From the NCBI RefSeq assembly GCF_001426755.1, contig NZ_LMFJ01000001.1:2344070-2408069 (forward strand): a stretch of DNA of 64,000 nt, read 5' to 3'. A program made the position numbers and the translations under genes. The notes under the pieces are model-generated. The model saw nothing but the letters and a program-made list of their open reading frames with translations. It ran no database searches and was not told where the DNA came from. This document shows positions 44,009 to 52,868 of the stretch, piece after piece (within the stretch, counting starts at the first letter, position 1; every line of letters begins with the position of its first letter). This DNA is from Aeromicrobium sp. Root495. GTDB taxonomy: Bacteria > Actinomycetota > Actinomycetes > Propionibacteriales > Nocardioidaceae.

Positions 44009-44331
44009 GCGGCTTCTCCCCTCAAGAGCTGGTTCATGGTGCGGGCGAACTCGGTCCAGACCTTGCGCTGGTTCTCGAGCATCGCGCGACCCTGCGGCGT
44101 GATGCCGTAGTACTTGCGGTGCGGCCCCTCCTCCGAGGGCACCACGTAGGACGTGAGCGCCCCGGCCGAGTAGAGCCGGCGCAACGTCCCGTAGACCGAG
44201 GCGTCACCCACCTCTTCGAGCCCGCCTGCACGCAGGCGACGGACGACGTCGTAGCCGTACCCGTCCTCGGACTCGACGACGGCCAGCACGGCGACGTCGA
44301 GCACTCCCTTCAACAGCTGGGTCGCATCCAT
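44005..44331 (-). CDS. PadR family transcriptional regulator
   Basis: 108-aa winged-helix regulator: LLKGVLDVAVLAVVESEDGYGYDVVRRL, VYGTLRRLYSAGAL and PHRKYYGITPQGRAMLENQR match PadR. It is coupled to the downstream HAAS membrane protein gene. Upstream repeats (GTAC near 44342 and 44359) may be its operator. A terminator at 44367-44391 separates it from DinB. Confidence 0.92.
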   Translation of the reverse strand: MDATQLLKGVLDVAVLAVVESEDGYGYDVVRRLRAGGLEEVGDASVYGTLRRLYSAGALTSYVVPSEEGPHRKYYGITPQGRAMLENQRKVWTEFARTMNQLLRGEAA

Positions 44332-44341
44332 GCGTCGGACA

Positions 44342-44362
44342 GTACCATGCAATGCGCAGTAC
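44342..44362 (-). promoter_or_regulatory. Imperfect inverted repeat upstream of padR-like gene
   Basis: GTAC...ATGCAATGC...GTAC at 44342-44362, 10 bp before the PadR start. PadR proteins often bind such sites and autorepress. Weak evidence. Confidence 0.3.
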
Positions 44363-44366
44363 CGCG

Positions 44367-44391
44367 GACGACGCGCCATCGGCGCGTCGTC
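44367..44391 (-). terminator. Terminator downstream of dinB-like gene
   Basis: GACGACGCGCC-ATC-GGCGCGTCGTC, perfect 11-bp stem, six bases past the stop. Confidence 0.85.
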
Positions 44392-44396
44392 GTCCC

Positions 44397-44915
44397 TCAG
44401 GCGCCGACGTCGTGGAGGTGGTGCGCGACGTCGTGCCAGAAGTACTGCGCGAAGGTCTCGACGGTGAAGGTGGAGCCGTCGCTGCGCAGGCCCGTCCGGC
44501 CCCAGGCGTCGTCGGGCACGGCCTCGAAGGCGTCCGCGAGCCCCGCCCCTGCGGCCACCAGCGCGGCAGAGACAGCGGCCGGGTCCTGCTCGGCGTACCG
44601 CTGCTCGACGGCGGTGAGGTCCTGGTCCCAGCTCTCGAACCGGGCCTCGTCGGCGGACAGCATGAGCTCGAGCCGCTCGGCGAACAGGGAGAAGACGTCG
44701 CGCACGTGGCAGGCGTACTCCAGCGGCGACCAGGTGGACGGGTCCGGCCGCTCGGCCACGCCGGGGCGCTGAAGCACGACGGTCCAGACGGGCAGGCTCC
44801 CGCGCACCAGCCCCGCCACCGCCCGGGGCTCCACCCCGGCCGACGAGAGCCCGCACTCGGGGCACGGCTCACGCAGCACCCACGTCCAGTCCTTGGTGTC
44901 GGGCTCGATGCTCAT
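44397..44915 (-). CDS. DinB family protein
   Basis: 172-aa four-helix bundle protein of the DinB/YfiT group, many of which are metal- and mycothiol-dependent transferases in actinobacteria. A three-His site is present: YACHVRDVFSLF, then FWHDVAHHLHD at the end. CPECG near the start is an added Cys pair. Likely a thiol-dependent detoxification transferase; the substrate is unknown. Confidence 0.8.
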   Translation of the reverse strand: MSIEPDTKDWTWVLREPCPECGLSSAGVEPRAVAGLVRGSLPVWTVVLQRPGVAERPDPSTWSPLEYACHVRDVFSLFAERLELMLSADEARFESWDQDLTAVEQRYAEQDPAAVSAALVAAGAGLADAFEAVPDDAWGRTGLRSDGSTFTVETFAQYFWHDVAHHLHDVGA

Positions 44916-44951
44916 GCGGCTCAGTCTGGTGGGCTCACTACGCTGGTCTCC

Positions 44952-45698
44952 ATGCCTGCGCCTGCCGATGTTCCCCGAGATCCGGCCAGCGCCCTGCCCT
45001 CACAGGCGCCCGAGCACCCGCGCATCCTCTCGTTCACGCGACGCGGCGGCCGCATCTCCGAGCGCCAGCAGGCGGCGTGGGACGAGGTGGGCCACCGGTT
45101 CGTCCTCGACCTCCCCCGCGACGGCCTCAGCACCTCGGTGGACCCCGACTTCGTGCTCGACCCGGCCGAGGCCTTCGGCCGTGAGGCACCGCTCGTGGTG
45201 GAGATCGGGACCGGCCGCGGCGAGTCCATCGCGCACGCCGCCGAGCAGCACCCGGAGATCAACTTCCTCGGGCTCGAGGTCTACGTGCCGGGCGTCGCCT
45301 CCACCCTGAGCAAGCTGCGCCACCGCAGGATCGAGAACGTTCGCCTCGGCATCGTCGACGCCGCAGAGGCGCTCAGCACGATGCTGCCCGAGCACAGCGT
45401 GCGCGAGGTCTGGCTCTGGTTCCCCGACCCCTGGCCCAAGAAGAAGCACCACAAGCGTCGGCTCGTCTCGCTCGACTTCGTCCCGCTCGTGACCCGCGTG
45501 CTCGAGCCCGGTGGCACGTGGCGCATGGCCACCGACTGGGCCGAGTACGGCGAGCAGATGGCCGAGGTCGTGGCCGCGTCACCGCTCGTCGAGGGCGGAC
45601 GCGTCGAGCGCTACGAGGGGCGCGTCCTCACCCGGTTCGAGTCCAAGGGTCTCGACGTCGACCGAGAGATCCACGACGTCGTCGCCCGCCCGGTCTGA
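44952..45698 (+). CDS. trmB: tRNA (guanine-N7-)-methyltransferase
   Basis: 248-aa SAM-dependent enzyme making m7G46 in tRNA variable loops. VVEIGTGRGESIAHAA (SAM motif), NFLGLEVYVPGV and FPDPWPKKKHHKRRLV (active-site DPWPKKKHxKRR) are diagnostic. Residues 1-45 are a nonconserved head. The ATG at 44952 is chosen because upstream codons lie in the divergent neighbour. Convergent with the permease gene downstream. Confidence 0.96.
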   Translation: MPAPADVPRDPASALPSQAPEHPRILSFTRRGGRISERQQAAWDEVGHRFVLDLPRDGLSTSVDPDFVLDPAEAFGREAPLVVEIGTGRGESIAHAAEQHPEINFLGLEVYVPGVASTLSKLRHRRIENVRLGIVDAAEALSTMLPEHSVREVWLWFPDPWPKKKHHKRRLVSLDFVPLVTRVLEPGGTWRMATDWAEYGEQMAEVVAASPLVEGGRVERYEGRVLTRFESKGLDVDREIHDVVARPV

Positions 45699-45710
45699 GC
45701 CCCTCTCCCC

Positions 45711-46979
45711 TCAGGTGGCGCGCGTCGGCTCAGGGGTGCGGAGGCGGTCGACGGTCGTCATGACGTGGTAGACCACGACGGCGGCGATCGTGCCGAGCGC
45801 GATGCCCGTGAAGACGAGGTCGCCCATCGTGATCGTGAGGTTGCCGATGCCGATGACCAGCGCCACCGCGGCGGTGAGCTGGTTGACCGGCTGGGAGAAG
45901 TCGACCTCGTTGTCGATCCAGATCTTCACGCCGATGATGCCGATGAGTCCGTAGAGCGCCACCGTGACGCCGCCGAGGACGCCGGCCGGGATGGTGTTGA
46001 TGACCTCGCCGACCTTGGGCGAGAGGCTCAGCAGCACCGCCACGACACCGGCCACCCAGTACGCGGCCGTGGAGTAGACACGCGTGGCCGCCATGACGCC
46101 GATGTTCTCGCCGTACGTGGTGGTGCCTGAGCCTCCACCCGCACCGGCCAGCGTCGTGGCCAGCCCGTCGGCCAGGAGCGCGCGACCGGTCAGCTCGTTG
46201 AGCTCGGGCTCCTCGGCGAGGTGCGCGACGCTGCGCACGTGCCCCACGTTCTCGGCGATGAGCACGAGGACGACGGGAAGGAAGGCCGGGACCACGGCCC
46301 ACGTGGGGTCGGGCGACTGGAAGTCGGGCCAGCCCAGCCAGTCCGCCCGGTCCACCCTGCTGAAGTCGAGGAGCCCGGCGACCGCGGCGACGACGTAGCC
46401 GACCACCACGCCGAGGAAGATGGCGAGCCGTCCCACCAGTCCTTTGAAGAAGACAGCGATCAGGAGCACGGCGGCCAGCGTGATGGTGGCCGTCCACGGC
46501 GCCTTCTGGAAGTTCCCCGTGGCCGCGCCCGAGAGGTTGAGGCCGATGAGGGCCACGATGGCGCCGGCCACCACGGGCGGCATGAGCCTCTCGATCCAGC
46601 CCGTCCCCGTGAACATCACGAGCACGCCCACCAGGGCGAGGAGCAGGCCCGTCAGGAGCAGCCCGAAGAGCGCCGCACCCTGACCGTTCGAGGCCGTCGC
46701 CGCACCGATGGGTGCGATGAACGCGAACGACGAGCCCAGGTAACTGGGCAGGCGGTTGCCCGTGACGGCCAGGAAGAGCAGCGTGCCGACCCCGGAGAAG
46801 AAGAGCGTGGCCGTGGCCGGGAACCCGGTGAGGGCCGGGACCAGGAACGTGGCACCGAACATCGCGACCACGTGCTGGGCGCCGATCCCGATGGTCCTCG
46901 GCCACGTGAGTCGCTCGGACGGCTTCACGATGCCGCCCTCGGTCACCGTGCGTCCGTCGCCGTGCAGCTGCCAGGTCAT
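45711..46979 (-). CDS. Uracil/xanthine permease (NCS2)
   Basis: 422-aa nucleobase transporter, UraA type, with about fourteen helices. QHVVAMFGATFLVPALTGF in the first helix, the GGGSGTTTYGENIGVMAATR loop (TM10 substrate site) and LIAENVGHVRS (Glu in TM8) match the NCS2 proton symporters. Uracil is the best substrate guess. A head of about 20 residues precedes the core. It is alone. Confidence 0.93.
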   Translation of the reverse strand: MTWQLHGDGRTVTEGGIVKPSERLTWPRTIGIGAQHVVAMFGATFLVPALTGFPATATLFFSGVGTLLFLAVTGNRLPSYLGSSFAFIAPIGAATASNGQGAALFGLLLTGLLLALVGVLVMFTGTGWIERLMPPVVAGAIVALIGLNLSGAATGNFQKAPWTATITLAAVLLIAVFFKGLVGRLAIFLGVVVGYVVAAVAGLLDFSRVDRADWLGWPDFQSPDPTWAVVPAFLPVVLVLIAENVGHVRSVAHLAEEPELNELTGRALLADGLATTLAGAGGGSGTTTYGENIGVMAATRVYSTAAYWVAGVVAVLLSLSPKVGEVINTIPAGVLGGVTVALYGLIGIIGVKIWIDNEVDFSQPVNQLTAAVALVIGIGNLTITMGDLVFTGIALGTIAAVVVYHVMTTVDRLRTPEPTRAT

Positions 46980-47041
46980 GCGTCTCCTCCAGGATCGAGT
47001 CGGAGCACAGTCTGGCAGGCAGGGTTCCTAGACTGGGCACC

Positions 47042-47437
47042 ATGGCCGACCACGAGAGCACGATCGCAGACACCCTCGGCATCACGGAGGGTGCCGTCGT
47101 GTGGATCGTCGGCCAGACCATCGAGGAGGAGACCATCCTCGACCCGCTCCCGGAAGGGGCCACGACGCTCCGCGACGCCGAGGAGCTGGAGGACGGCCGC
47201 TCCTTCGATGCCGTCCTGATCGCCATCGACGACCAGCGCGAGGTGGCCGAGGTCCTCGACGAGGTCCTGCCCCAGATCGGCTCCGTGCCCACGGCGTGGA
47301 TCTTCCTCCCGGTGGCACGGCCCGTCGAGGTGGTGCCTCAGGACGTGTCGGCCGCCGTCGAGCAGTACGGCTGGGTCCTCGGCAGCCCCGTCAGGCTCGA
47401 CGACACGTGGCAGGCGTATCGCTTGTCACAGCCGTGA
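47042..47437 (+). CDS. Hypothetical protein
   Basis: 131-aa soluble acidic protein, no signal peptide. It contains IVGQTIEEETILDPLPEGATTL and FDAVLIAIDDQREVAEVLDEVLPQIG, with PTAWIFLPVARP. It resembles short actinobacterial conserved proteins (DUF3052-like), but I cannot confirm the family. Function unknown. Confidence 0.65.
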   Translation: MADHESTIADTLGITEGAVVWIVGQTIEEETILDPLPEGATTLRDAEELEDGRSFDAVLIAIDDQREVAEVLDEVLPQIGSVPTAWIFLPVARPVEVVPQDVSAAVEQYGWVLGSPVRLDDTWQAYRLSQP

Positions 47438-47477
47438 CTTCATTGGGCTGCCCTCAGGTTCCGCTGTTAGGCTCTTC

Positions 47478-47493
47478 GGGTCCCTGAGGACCC
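47478..47493 (+). promoter_or_regulatory. Small hairpin before the acyltransferase gene
   Basis: GGGTCC-CTGA-GGACCC, perfect 6-bp arms, 11 bp before the ATG. It could hide the ribosome-binding site or end the previous transcript. Confidence 0.3.
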
Positions 47494-47504
47494 CCACTTC
47501 GCCG

Positions 47505-49586
47505 ATGACTGACCAGACGCGCGCCCTTGAGGCCGACTCCAGCGCCCCGCGGTCGTCGACCCCTCCGGCTGCCCGGGTCATGCGGGCCGACATCCAGGGG
47601 ATCCGCGCCCTGGCCGTCGGCGCCGTGGTCATCTATCACTTCTGGCCCGACGCCCTGCCCGGCGGCTTCATCGGTGTCGACGTGTTCTTCGCCGTCTCGG
47701 GCTTCCTCATCACGAGCCACATCCTGAGCGACGTCCAGCGACGCAGCACCGGTTCCTTCCTGCTCAACTTCTGGGCGCGTCGGATCAGGCGACTCATGCC
47801 GGCAGGTCTCACGGTCCTGGCGTTCGTGCTGGTCGCCACGGCCCTGTTCCTGCCCAAGACCGAGTGGCCGCTCATCGGCAAGCACGTGGTCTTCACGAGC
47901 GCCTTCGGCGAGAACTGGCTGCTGGCGCACGAGGCCGTCGACTACCTCGCCTCGGAGAACGCTCCGAGCCCCGTCCAGCACTACTGGTCGCTCTCGGTCG
48001 AGGAGCAGTTCTACGTCTTCTGGCCCCTGCTGATGGTGGCTGCTCTGTGGCTCGGCCGACGCGCCGGGCGGGCCCGCACCGTGGCCGCGGCCGCCGTCGC
48101 GCTCGTCACCGTGGTCAGCTTCGCCTACTCCCTGTGGGCCACGAAGCACGACCCCGACGCCGCGTACTTCATCACGCCCACCCGTGTCTGGCAGCTGTCG
48201 GCGGGCTCGCTCATGGCCTTCGTGGTCCTGCGCTCCACCGCGGCGAGGTTCGCCCTCCCCTGGATCGGGTTCGCCACCGTCGTCGTCGGCTGCTTCCTGG
48301 TGGACGGGTCACTGCCCTACCCCGGCTACGCGGCCCTCGTCCCCACCGTCGGCACGTGCCTCATGCTCGTGGGCCTGCAGGACCGCCGGTTCTCGTTCGA
48401 CTGGTTGTCCTCGCCGCGACCCGTGCAGTGGCTCGGCGACGTCTCGTACTCGCTGTACCTCTGGCACTGGCCGCTCATCGTGCTGGCGCCCGAGGTGCTC
48501 GACATCGACCTGCGCGGGGTCGAGAAGGTCCTTCTCCTCGCCGCCACGCTGCTCATCTCCCACCTGTCGTTCCGGTACATCGAGACGCCGGCGCGCCGCA
48601 GCCAGACCTTCGCTCGTCGGCCCGGACTCACCTACGCGACCGGTCTCGTCGCCGTCCTGGCGATCGTCGCCTCGGCCACGTACATGCACGGCAACGCGTC
48701 GGCGACCATCCGCGAGGCCCAGTCCAGCCTCGACGCGCGCTCGGCCGACGCGGCCGACTGCTTCGGCGCCACGGCCCTGCGGCCCGGCTGCAAGGACCCG
48801 TTCCGCGACGTCGACCCCGTGAACCTCGCCGCGGCCGAGGACGACAAGCCGGCGCCGTGGTCGAAGAAGTGCGCCAACGGGCTGGGCAAGGCCAACACCA
48901 AGACGTGCGAGCTCGGCGACCCGCGCGGGTCCGAGACGGTGCTGGTGTGGGGCGACTCCCACGCAGGCGCCTGGTCGTCCGCCTTCGACAACGCCGGCAA
49001 GCGTGGCAAGTTCCGGGTGGTGATGGCGATGCGCCACGGCTGCCCCTCGAGCATGGACTCCCCTGCCGCCACCGTGGGCCGCACCATCACGGGCGACGAG
49101 CGGGAGCAGTGTCGGCTGCGCAACCTCTGGGTGGCCAAGCGCCTCGTCCCGCGCGCCGACGCGGTCATCATCACCAACATGATGAGCAACTACCGCTACG
49201 ACGGCGACGACCAGGTCGCGGGCTACGCGAAGTCCGTGGAGGCCGTCCGCGACGCCGACAAGCCCGTCTTCTTCCTCCAGGACGCAGCCCTCACCGGCGA
49301 CGACCAGGGCAACCGGCACAACGGGCCCAAGTGCCTCGCGCGGGAGGGACAGTGCACCAACCCCGTAGCCCGCGCGCTCGAGGACCGCGGGGCCACGGAA
49401 CAGCTCGCGGCCGAGACCAAGATCAAGGTCATCCCCACCCGGGACCAGTTCTGCGACGCCAAGCAGTGCTACGCCGCGATCGGTGGGGTGTCGGTGTACT
49501 TCGACTCCTCCCACCTGACCGCGGCGTACGGCGCCTCCATGGGCCCGTGGCTCGCCAAGACGCTCGCCGACGAGGGCGTCGTCTGA
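47505..49586 (+). CDS. OafA-type acyltransferase with C-terminal SGNH domain
   Basis: 693 aa. Acyltransferase 3 domain (about 25-400) with ten helices: RADIQGIRALAVGAVVIYHF, the conserved His, GGFIGVDVFFAVSGFLI, FWARRIRRLMPA and HYWSLSVEEQFYVFWPLL. Then a periplasmic SGNH-like domain (about 460-693) with LVWGDSHAGAW and DSSHLT near the end. Such proteins O-acetylate cell-wall or surface polysaccharides. The substrate glycan is not evident. The hairpin at 47478-47493 precedes it. Confidence 0.92.
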   Translation: MTDQTRALEADSSAPRSSTPPAARVMRADIQGIRALAVGAVVIYHFWPDALPGGFIGVDVFFAVSGFLITSHILSDVQRRSTGSFLLNFWARRIRRLMPAGLTVLAFVLVATALFLPKTEWPLIGKHVVFTSAFGENWLLAHEAVDYLASENAPSPVQHYWSLSVEEQFYVFWPLLMVAALWLGRRAGRARTVAAAAVALVTVVSFAYSLWATKHDPDAAYFITPTRVWQLSAGSLMAFVVLRSTAARFALPWIGFATVVVGCFLVDGSLPYPGYAALVPTVGTCLMLVGLQDRRFSFDWLSSPRPVQWLGDVSYSLYLWHWPLIVLAPEVLDIDLRGVEKVLLLAATLLISHLSFRYIETPARRSQTFARRPGLTYATGLVAVLAIVASATYMHGNASATIREAQSSLDARSADAADCFGATALRPGCKDPFRDVDPVNLAAAEDDKPAPWSKKCANGLGKANTKTCELGDPRGSETVLVWGDSHAGAWSSAFDNAGKRGKFRVVMAMRHGCPSSMDSPAATVGRTITGDEREQCRLRNLWVAKRLVPRADAVIITNMMSNYRYDGDDQVAGYAKSVEAVRDADKPVFFLQDAALTGDDQGNRHNGPKCLAREGQCTNPVARALEDRGATEQLAAETKIKVIPTRDQFCDAKQCYAAIGGVSVYFDSSHLTAAYGASMGPWLAKTLADEGVV

Positions 49587-49601
49587 GCAGACGCGGGGCC
49601 G

Positions 49602-50525
49602 TCAGACGGTGACGACGACCTTGCCGCGCACGTGGCCCTCCTCGAGGAGCCGGAAGGCGTCCGTGGCGCGCTCGAGCTCGAACGTCTCAGCCACCTCGAC
49701 CGTGAGGTCGCCGGACTCCACCAGGCCCACCAGCTCGGCGAGGTCGTCGGCGCTGGGCCGGACCCACACGTACTGACCACCGAACTCGTCGCGTGCACGA
49801 GCGTCGGTGATGGACACGACGGTGCCACCGTCGCGCAGAAGCTCGGGCACGGTGTCGAGGGCGTCGCCACCGACGAGGTCGATGATGGCGTCGAACCCCT
49901 CCGGGGCGATCGCCTTGGCCGCCTCGACGAGACCGTCGCCGTACTCGACGGGCTCGGCACCCAGGGATCGCAGGTACTCGTGATTGCCCTCGGACGCGGT
50001 GCCGACGACCCGGGCGCCGGCGCGGACCGCCAGCTGCGTGGCGAACGAGCCCACTCCGCCGGCTGCGGCGTGGACGAGCACGGTGGAGCCCTCACCCAGG
50101 CCCGAGCGGCGCACCGTGGCCAGCGCGGTGAGGCCGGCGAGCGGCAGCGCGGCGGCCTCCTCGAAGGACACGCCGGCGGGCTTGTGAGCCAGGGTGCGCA
50201 CCGGGACCGCGACGAGCTCGGCCAGCGTGCCGCCCTGCACGACGTCCTTGCGGGCGTAGGCCAGGACCTCGTCGCCGACGGCGAACTCCGGCGTGTCGAG
50301 GCCGACCTGCTCCACGACGCCCGCGACGTCCCAGGCCGGGACGGCCGGAAGGTGGGTGTCGATGAGGCCCTCGAGGTAGCCCTCGCGGATCTTGTAGTCG
50401 ACCGGGTTGAGGCCCACCGCCTTGACCCGCACCACGAGGGTGTCGGGACCCACGTGGGGCTCCGGGACGTCGGAGATGGTCAGGACCTCGGGACCGCCGA
50501 ACGCGGCGTACGTGACTGCCTTCAT
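49602..50525 (-). CDS. Zinc-independent quinone oxidoreductase (MDR superfamily)
   Basis: 307-aa NADPH-dependent reductase. MKAVTYAAFGGPEVL, VKAVGLNPVDYKIREGY and the cofactor motif VLVHAAAGGVGSFATQLAV are typical of quinone oxidoreductases; catalytic and structural zinc ligands are absent. The start is ATG at 50525; a longer in-frame ATG at 50627 would add an unrelated 34 residues. A palindrome CAACCGGTTG lies 37 bp upstream. Confidence 0.9.
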   Translation of the reverse strand: MKAVTYAAFGGPEVLTISDVPEPHVGPDTLVVRVKAVGLNPVDYKIREGYLEGLIDTHLPAVPAWDVAGVVEQVGLDTPEFAVGDEVLAYARKDVVQGGTLAELVAVPVRTLAHKPAGVSFEEAAALPLAGLTALATVRRSGLGEGSTVLVHAAAGGVGSFATQLAVRAGARVVGTASEGNHEYLRSLGAEPVEYGDGLVEAAKAIAPEGFDAIIDLVGGDALDTVPELLRDGGTVVSITDARARDEFGGQYVWVRPSADDLAELVGLVESGDLTVEVAETFELERATDAFRLLEEGHVRGKVVVTV

Positions 50526-50561
50526 GCAGGGTTCAGCGGTCTCGGCGGCCGAGAAATTCCA

Positions 50562-50571
50562 CAACCGGTTG
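50562..50571 (-). promoter_or_regulatory. CAACCGGTTG palindrome upstream of the quinone reductase gene
   Basis: CAACCGGTTG, perfect 10-bp palindrome, 37 bp before the start. With flanking TGCA it resembles half of a LacI-type operator (TGnAAnCGnTTnCA). No LacI gene is in the window. Confidence 0.3.
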
Positions 50572-50705
50572 CACGTCCCAACGGCCTCGCGATGTGACAA
50601 GAAGAACGTTGGACAGAATTGGTGCAACTGTCAGTTACAACTGGCTCCGGATCGGCTAGGTTTCGCTTGGCCGTCGAGGTTCTACCCCGATCATGGGCGG
50701 CCGCC

Positions 50706-50733
50706 GGAAGCCCCGATCACGGTCGGGGCTTCC
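50706..50733 (-). terminator. Terminator downstream of the UAA-anticodon tRNA
   Basis: GGAAGCCCCGA pairs perfectly with TCGGGGCTTCC (11 bp) around loop TCACGG, 12 bp past the tRNA 3' end. Confidence 0.85.
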
Positions 50734-50744
50734 GTGCTCCTCGG

Positions 50745-50817
50745 TGCTCCCGGTGGGGGTCGAACCCACACTGGGGCGGGTTTAAGCCGCCTGCCTCTGC
50801 CGTTGGGCTACGGGAGC
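50745..50817 (-). tRNA. tRNA-Leu (TAA anticodon), short class I form
   Basis: 73 nt. Acceptor GCTCCCG/CGGGAGC, anticodon stem GGCGG/CCGCC with loop CTTAAAC (anticodon TAA), T-arm GTGGG/CCCAC with loop TTCGACC, variable loop of only 5 nt (CCAGT). TAA would read UUA (Leu), but bacterial leucine tRNAs normally have a long variable arm, absent here. The D-stem has three good pairs. It looks functional (all stems paired, terminator follows); the identity is uncertain. Confidence 0.75.
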
Positions 50818-50885
50818 GCGCGCCCAGCCTAGTGAGTGCCGCGATCCGCTCGCCGACCCGAAGACTGCTCCCCGGACCGGCCGGG

Positions 50886-51806
50886 TCAGGGGCGGACGGC
50901 GTCGACGACGTGGGTGAGCGGCTCGCCCGCCTGGAGACGCCTGACCTGCTCACGGACGAGAGCCTCGACGCGGTCGTGCATCGAGTGCGTCATCCCTCCG
51001 ACGTGGGGCGAGACGAGGACGCCGGGCTCGGACCAGAGCGGGTGGTCGGCGGGCAGCGGCTCCGGGTCCCAGACGTCGGCGGCGAAGCGCACGTGCCCGC
51101 TGCGCACGTGGCGCAGGACGGCCTCGTGGTCGGCCAGCCGTCCGCGACCGACGTTCACCACGAGTGCGCCGTCGGGAAGGGCCGCGAGGAAGGCGTCGTC
51201 GACGAGCCCGGCGGTGGAGTCGCTGAGCGGGACCGCGACCACCACGACGTCGGCTGTCGGCAGCAGGCCGGGCAGCTCGTCGGTCCCGTGCACGTGTCCC
51301 CACGCGTCGTCGCGCGCGCGGCTCGCCACCCGCACCACGTCGACGTCGAAGCCCGCCAGCCGGCGCTCCACCTCCCGGCCGATGCCCCCGTGCCCGACGA
51401 GCAGGACGGTGAGACCGATGAGGCCGGGCGTCCACGTCTTCTCCCACGTGCCGGTGCCCATGGCGCGGGCGTAGCGGTCGAGGTCGCGCTGCGCGGAGAG
51501 GACCAGCCCGAGGGCGATCTCGGCGGTGGCGCCCTCGTGGACCCCCACGGCGTTGCACCACGTGATGCCGTCGGGGACGTTGCCGATGGCGTCGTCGTAC
51601 CCCAGGGACTGGGCCTGGACGGCGCGCACACGGTGGGCGTCGAGGACCGAGAGGTCGCCGGTCAGCACGTAGGGGCGGACGGCGAGGTCGAGCGGCGGAC
51701 CGTCGGCCGGTGGTGGACCGGAGAAGTCCCACACCACGGAGTCGACGTCGAGGTCGGAGAACCGGTCTCGGGTCTGCTCGTCCGGGAGGCTGATGCGCAC
51801 CGTCAT
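50886..51806 (-). CDS. D-2-hydroxyacid dehydrogenase
   Basis: 306-aa NAD-dependent oxidoreductase of the phosphoglycerate dehydrogenase-like family. LLVGHGGIGREVERRLAGF is the Rossmann motif; NVGRGRLADHEAV, the Asp/Glu region DVWDPEPLPADHPLW and the catalytic His in SPHVGGMT are present. Substrate could be glyoxylate/hydroxypyruvate or another 2-hydroxyacid. The start (ATG 51806) overlaps the ppx stop by 4 bp, so they are coupled. Confidence 0.9.
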   Translation of the reverse strand: MTVRISLPDEQTRDRFSDLDVDSVVWDFSGPPPADGPPLDLAVRPYVLTGDLSVLDAHRVRAVQAQSLGYDDAIGNVPDGITWCNAVGVHEGATAEIALGLVLSAQRDLDRYARAMGTGTWEKTWTPGLIGLTVLLVGHGGIGREVERRLAGFDVDVVRVASRARDDAWGHVHGTDELPGLLPTADVVVVAVPLSDSTAGLVDDAFLAALPDGALVVNVGRGRLADHEAVLRHVRSGHVRFAADVWDPEPLPADHPLWSEPGVLVSPHVGGMTHSMHDRVEALVREQVRRLQAGEPLTHVVDAVRP

Positions 51807-52726
51807 GCTGCGCCCACCGCGCCCCAGGCGATGCCGTCGAGGATGTCGTGCTCGCTGACCCGCAGCTCGTCGGTGGCCAGGGGCAGCTCCTCGAGCAGCC
51901 GGTCGAGGATGAGCGCTCCCGCGCCGATGACGTCGGCGCGGCCCGGGTGCATGAACGGGAGCGCGCGACGGTCCGCCACGTTCATCCCCACGAGCGAGAC
52001 GCAGGCCTCGCGGACGTCGTCGATGGCAAGGCGTGCACCGTGGATGGCCGAGGAGTCGTACGACGGCAGGTCGAGCACGTGGGCGGCGACGGTGGTGATC
52101 GTTCCGGCCACACCGATGAGCGACGTCACGGGGTCCCGCTGGCTCGTGACGGGATGGAGCACCTGCTCGAGGTAGGTCTCGCACCGCGTGACCTCGCCGA
52201 CCGAGGGCGGGTCGCCGGCCAGGAACCGCTCGGTCAGGCGCACGGAACCGAGGTCGAGCGACGTGGCCCACTCGACCTCGCCGGCGGCCCCGACGACGAG
52301 CTCCGTGGAGCCGCCCCCGATGTCCACGACCAGTCCCCGCTCGCCCGCCAGCCCCTGCGTGGCACCGAGGTACGAGGCGCGGGCCTCCTCCTCACCGCTC
52401 AGGATCTCGAGCGGCACCCCGAGGACGGACTCGACACCACGCGACAGCACGTCGGCGTTGCCGGCGTCGCGGGCCGCGGACGTGGCGCAGAAGCGGACCC
52501 GCTCGGCACCCAGCACGGTGATGAGCTCGGCGTACTCCCGCGTGACCGAGAGCGTGCGCTCGATGGCCTCGGGGGCCAGCACCCCCGTCCGGTCGATGTC
52601 CTGGCCGAGCCTGACCACCCGCATCTCCCGCACGACGTCCTGCTTGGTGTCGGTGTGGATGTCGGTGATCAGCAGCCGCAGGGAGTTGGTCCCGCAGTCG
52701 ATGGCGGCGACGCGCTCACGAGGCAT
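51803..52726 (-). CDS. ppx: Ppx/GppA phosphatase (exopolyphosphatase family)
   Basis: 307-aa sugar kinase/Hsp70-fold phosphatase acting on polyphosphate or pppGpp. AAIDCGTNSLRLLITDI (phosphate 1), VVDIGGGSTELVVG (phosphate 2) and SGEEEARASYLG are diagnostic. The short, two-domain form is typical of actinobacterial Ppx1/2. It lies downstream of eno-divIC-DUF501, a conserved order, and may be in the same transcript unless the long hairpin at 52796-52845 intervenes. Confidence 0.94.
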   Translation of the reverse strand: MPRERVAAIDCGTNSLRLLITDIHTDTKQDVVREMRVVRLGQDIDRTGVLAPEAIERTLSVTREYAELITVLGAERVRFCATSAARDAGNADVLSRGVESVLGVPLEILSGEEEARASYLGATQGLAGERGLVVDIGGGSTELVVGAAGEVEWATSLDLGSVRLTERFLAGDPPSVGEVTRCETYLEQVLHPVTSQRDPVTSLIGVAGTITTVAAHVLDLPSYDSSAIHGARLAIDDVREACVSLVGMNVADRRALPFMHPGRADVIGAGALILDRLLEELPLATDELRVSEHDILDGIAWGAVGAA

Positions 52727-52795
52727 GTCTCGACCCTATCCGGGCCGGTCCACGCCACGTGAGGGCCTGGCGTCCGGCGACCGGTCGCCCGTCGG

Positions 52796-52845
52796 GCGGT
52801 GGATCTGCCACCGCATGGACGCTCGTACGGTGGCAGATCCACCGC
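52796..52845 (-). terminator. Long 18-bp hairpin between DUF501 and ppx
   Basis: GCGGTGGATCTGCCACCG and its exact inverse, loop CATGGACGCTCGTA (14 nt). It starts 24 bp past the DUF501 stop, so it may end the eno-divIC-DUF501 transcript. Confidence 0.65.
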
Positions 52846-52868
52846 TCAGCGGGCAGGCCGCCGCGGTC

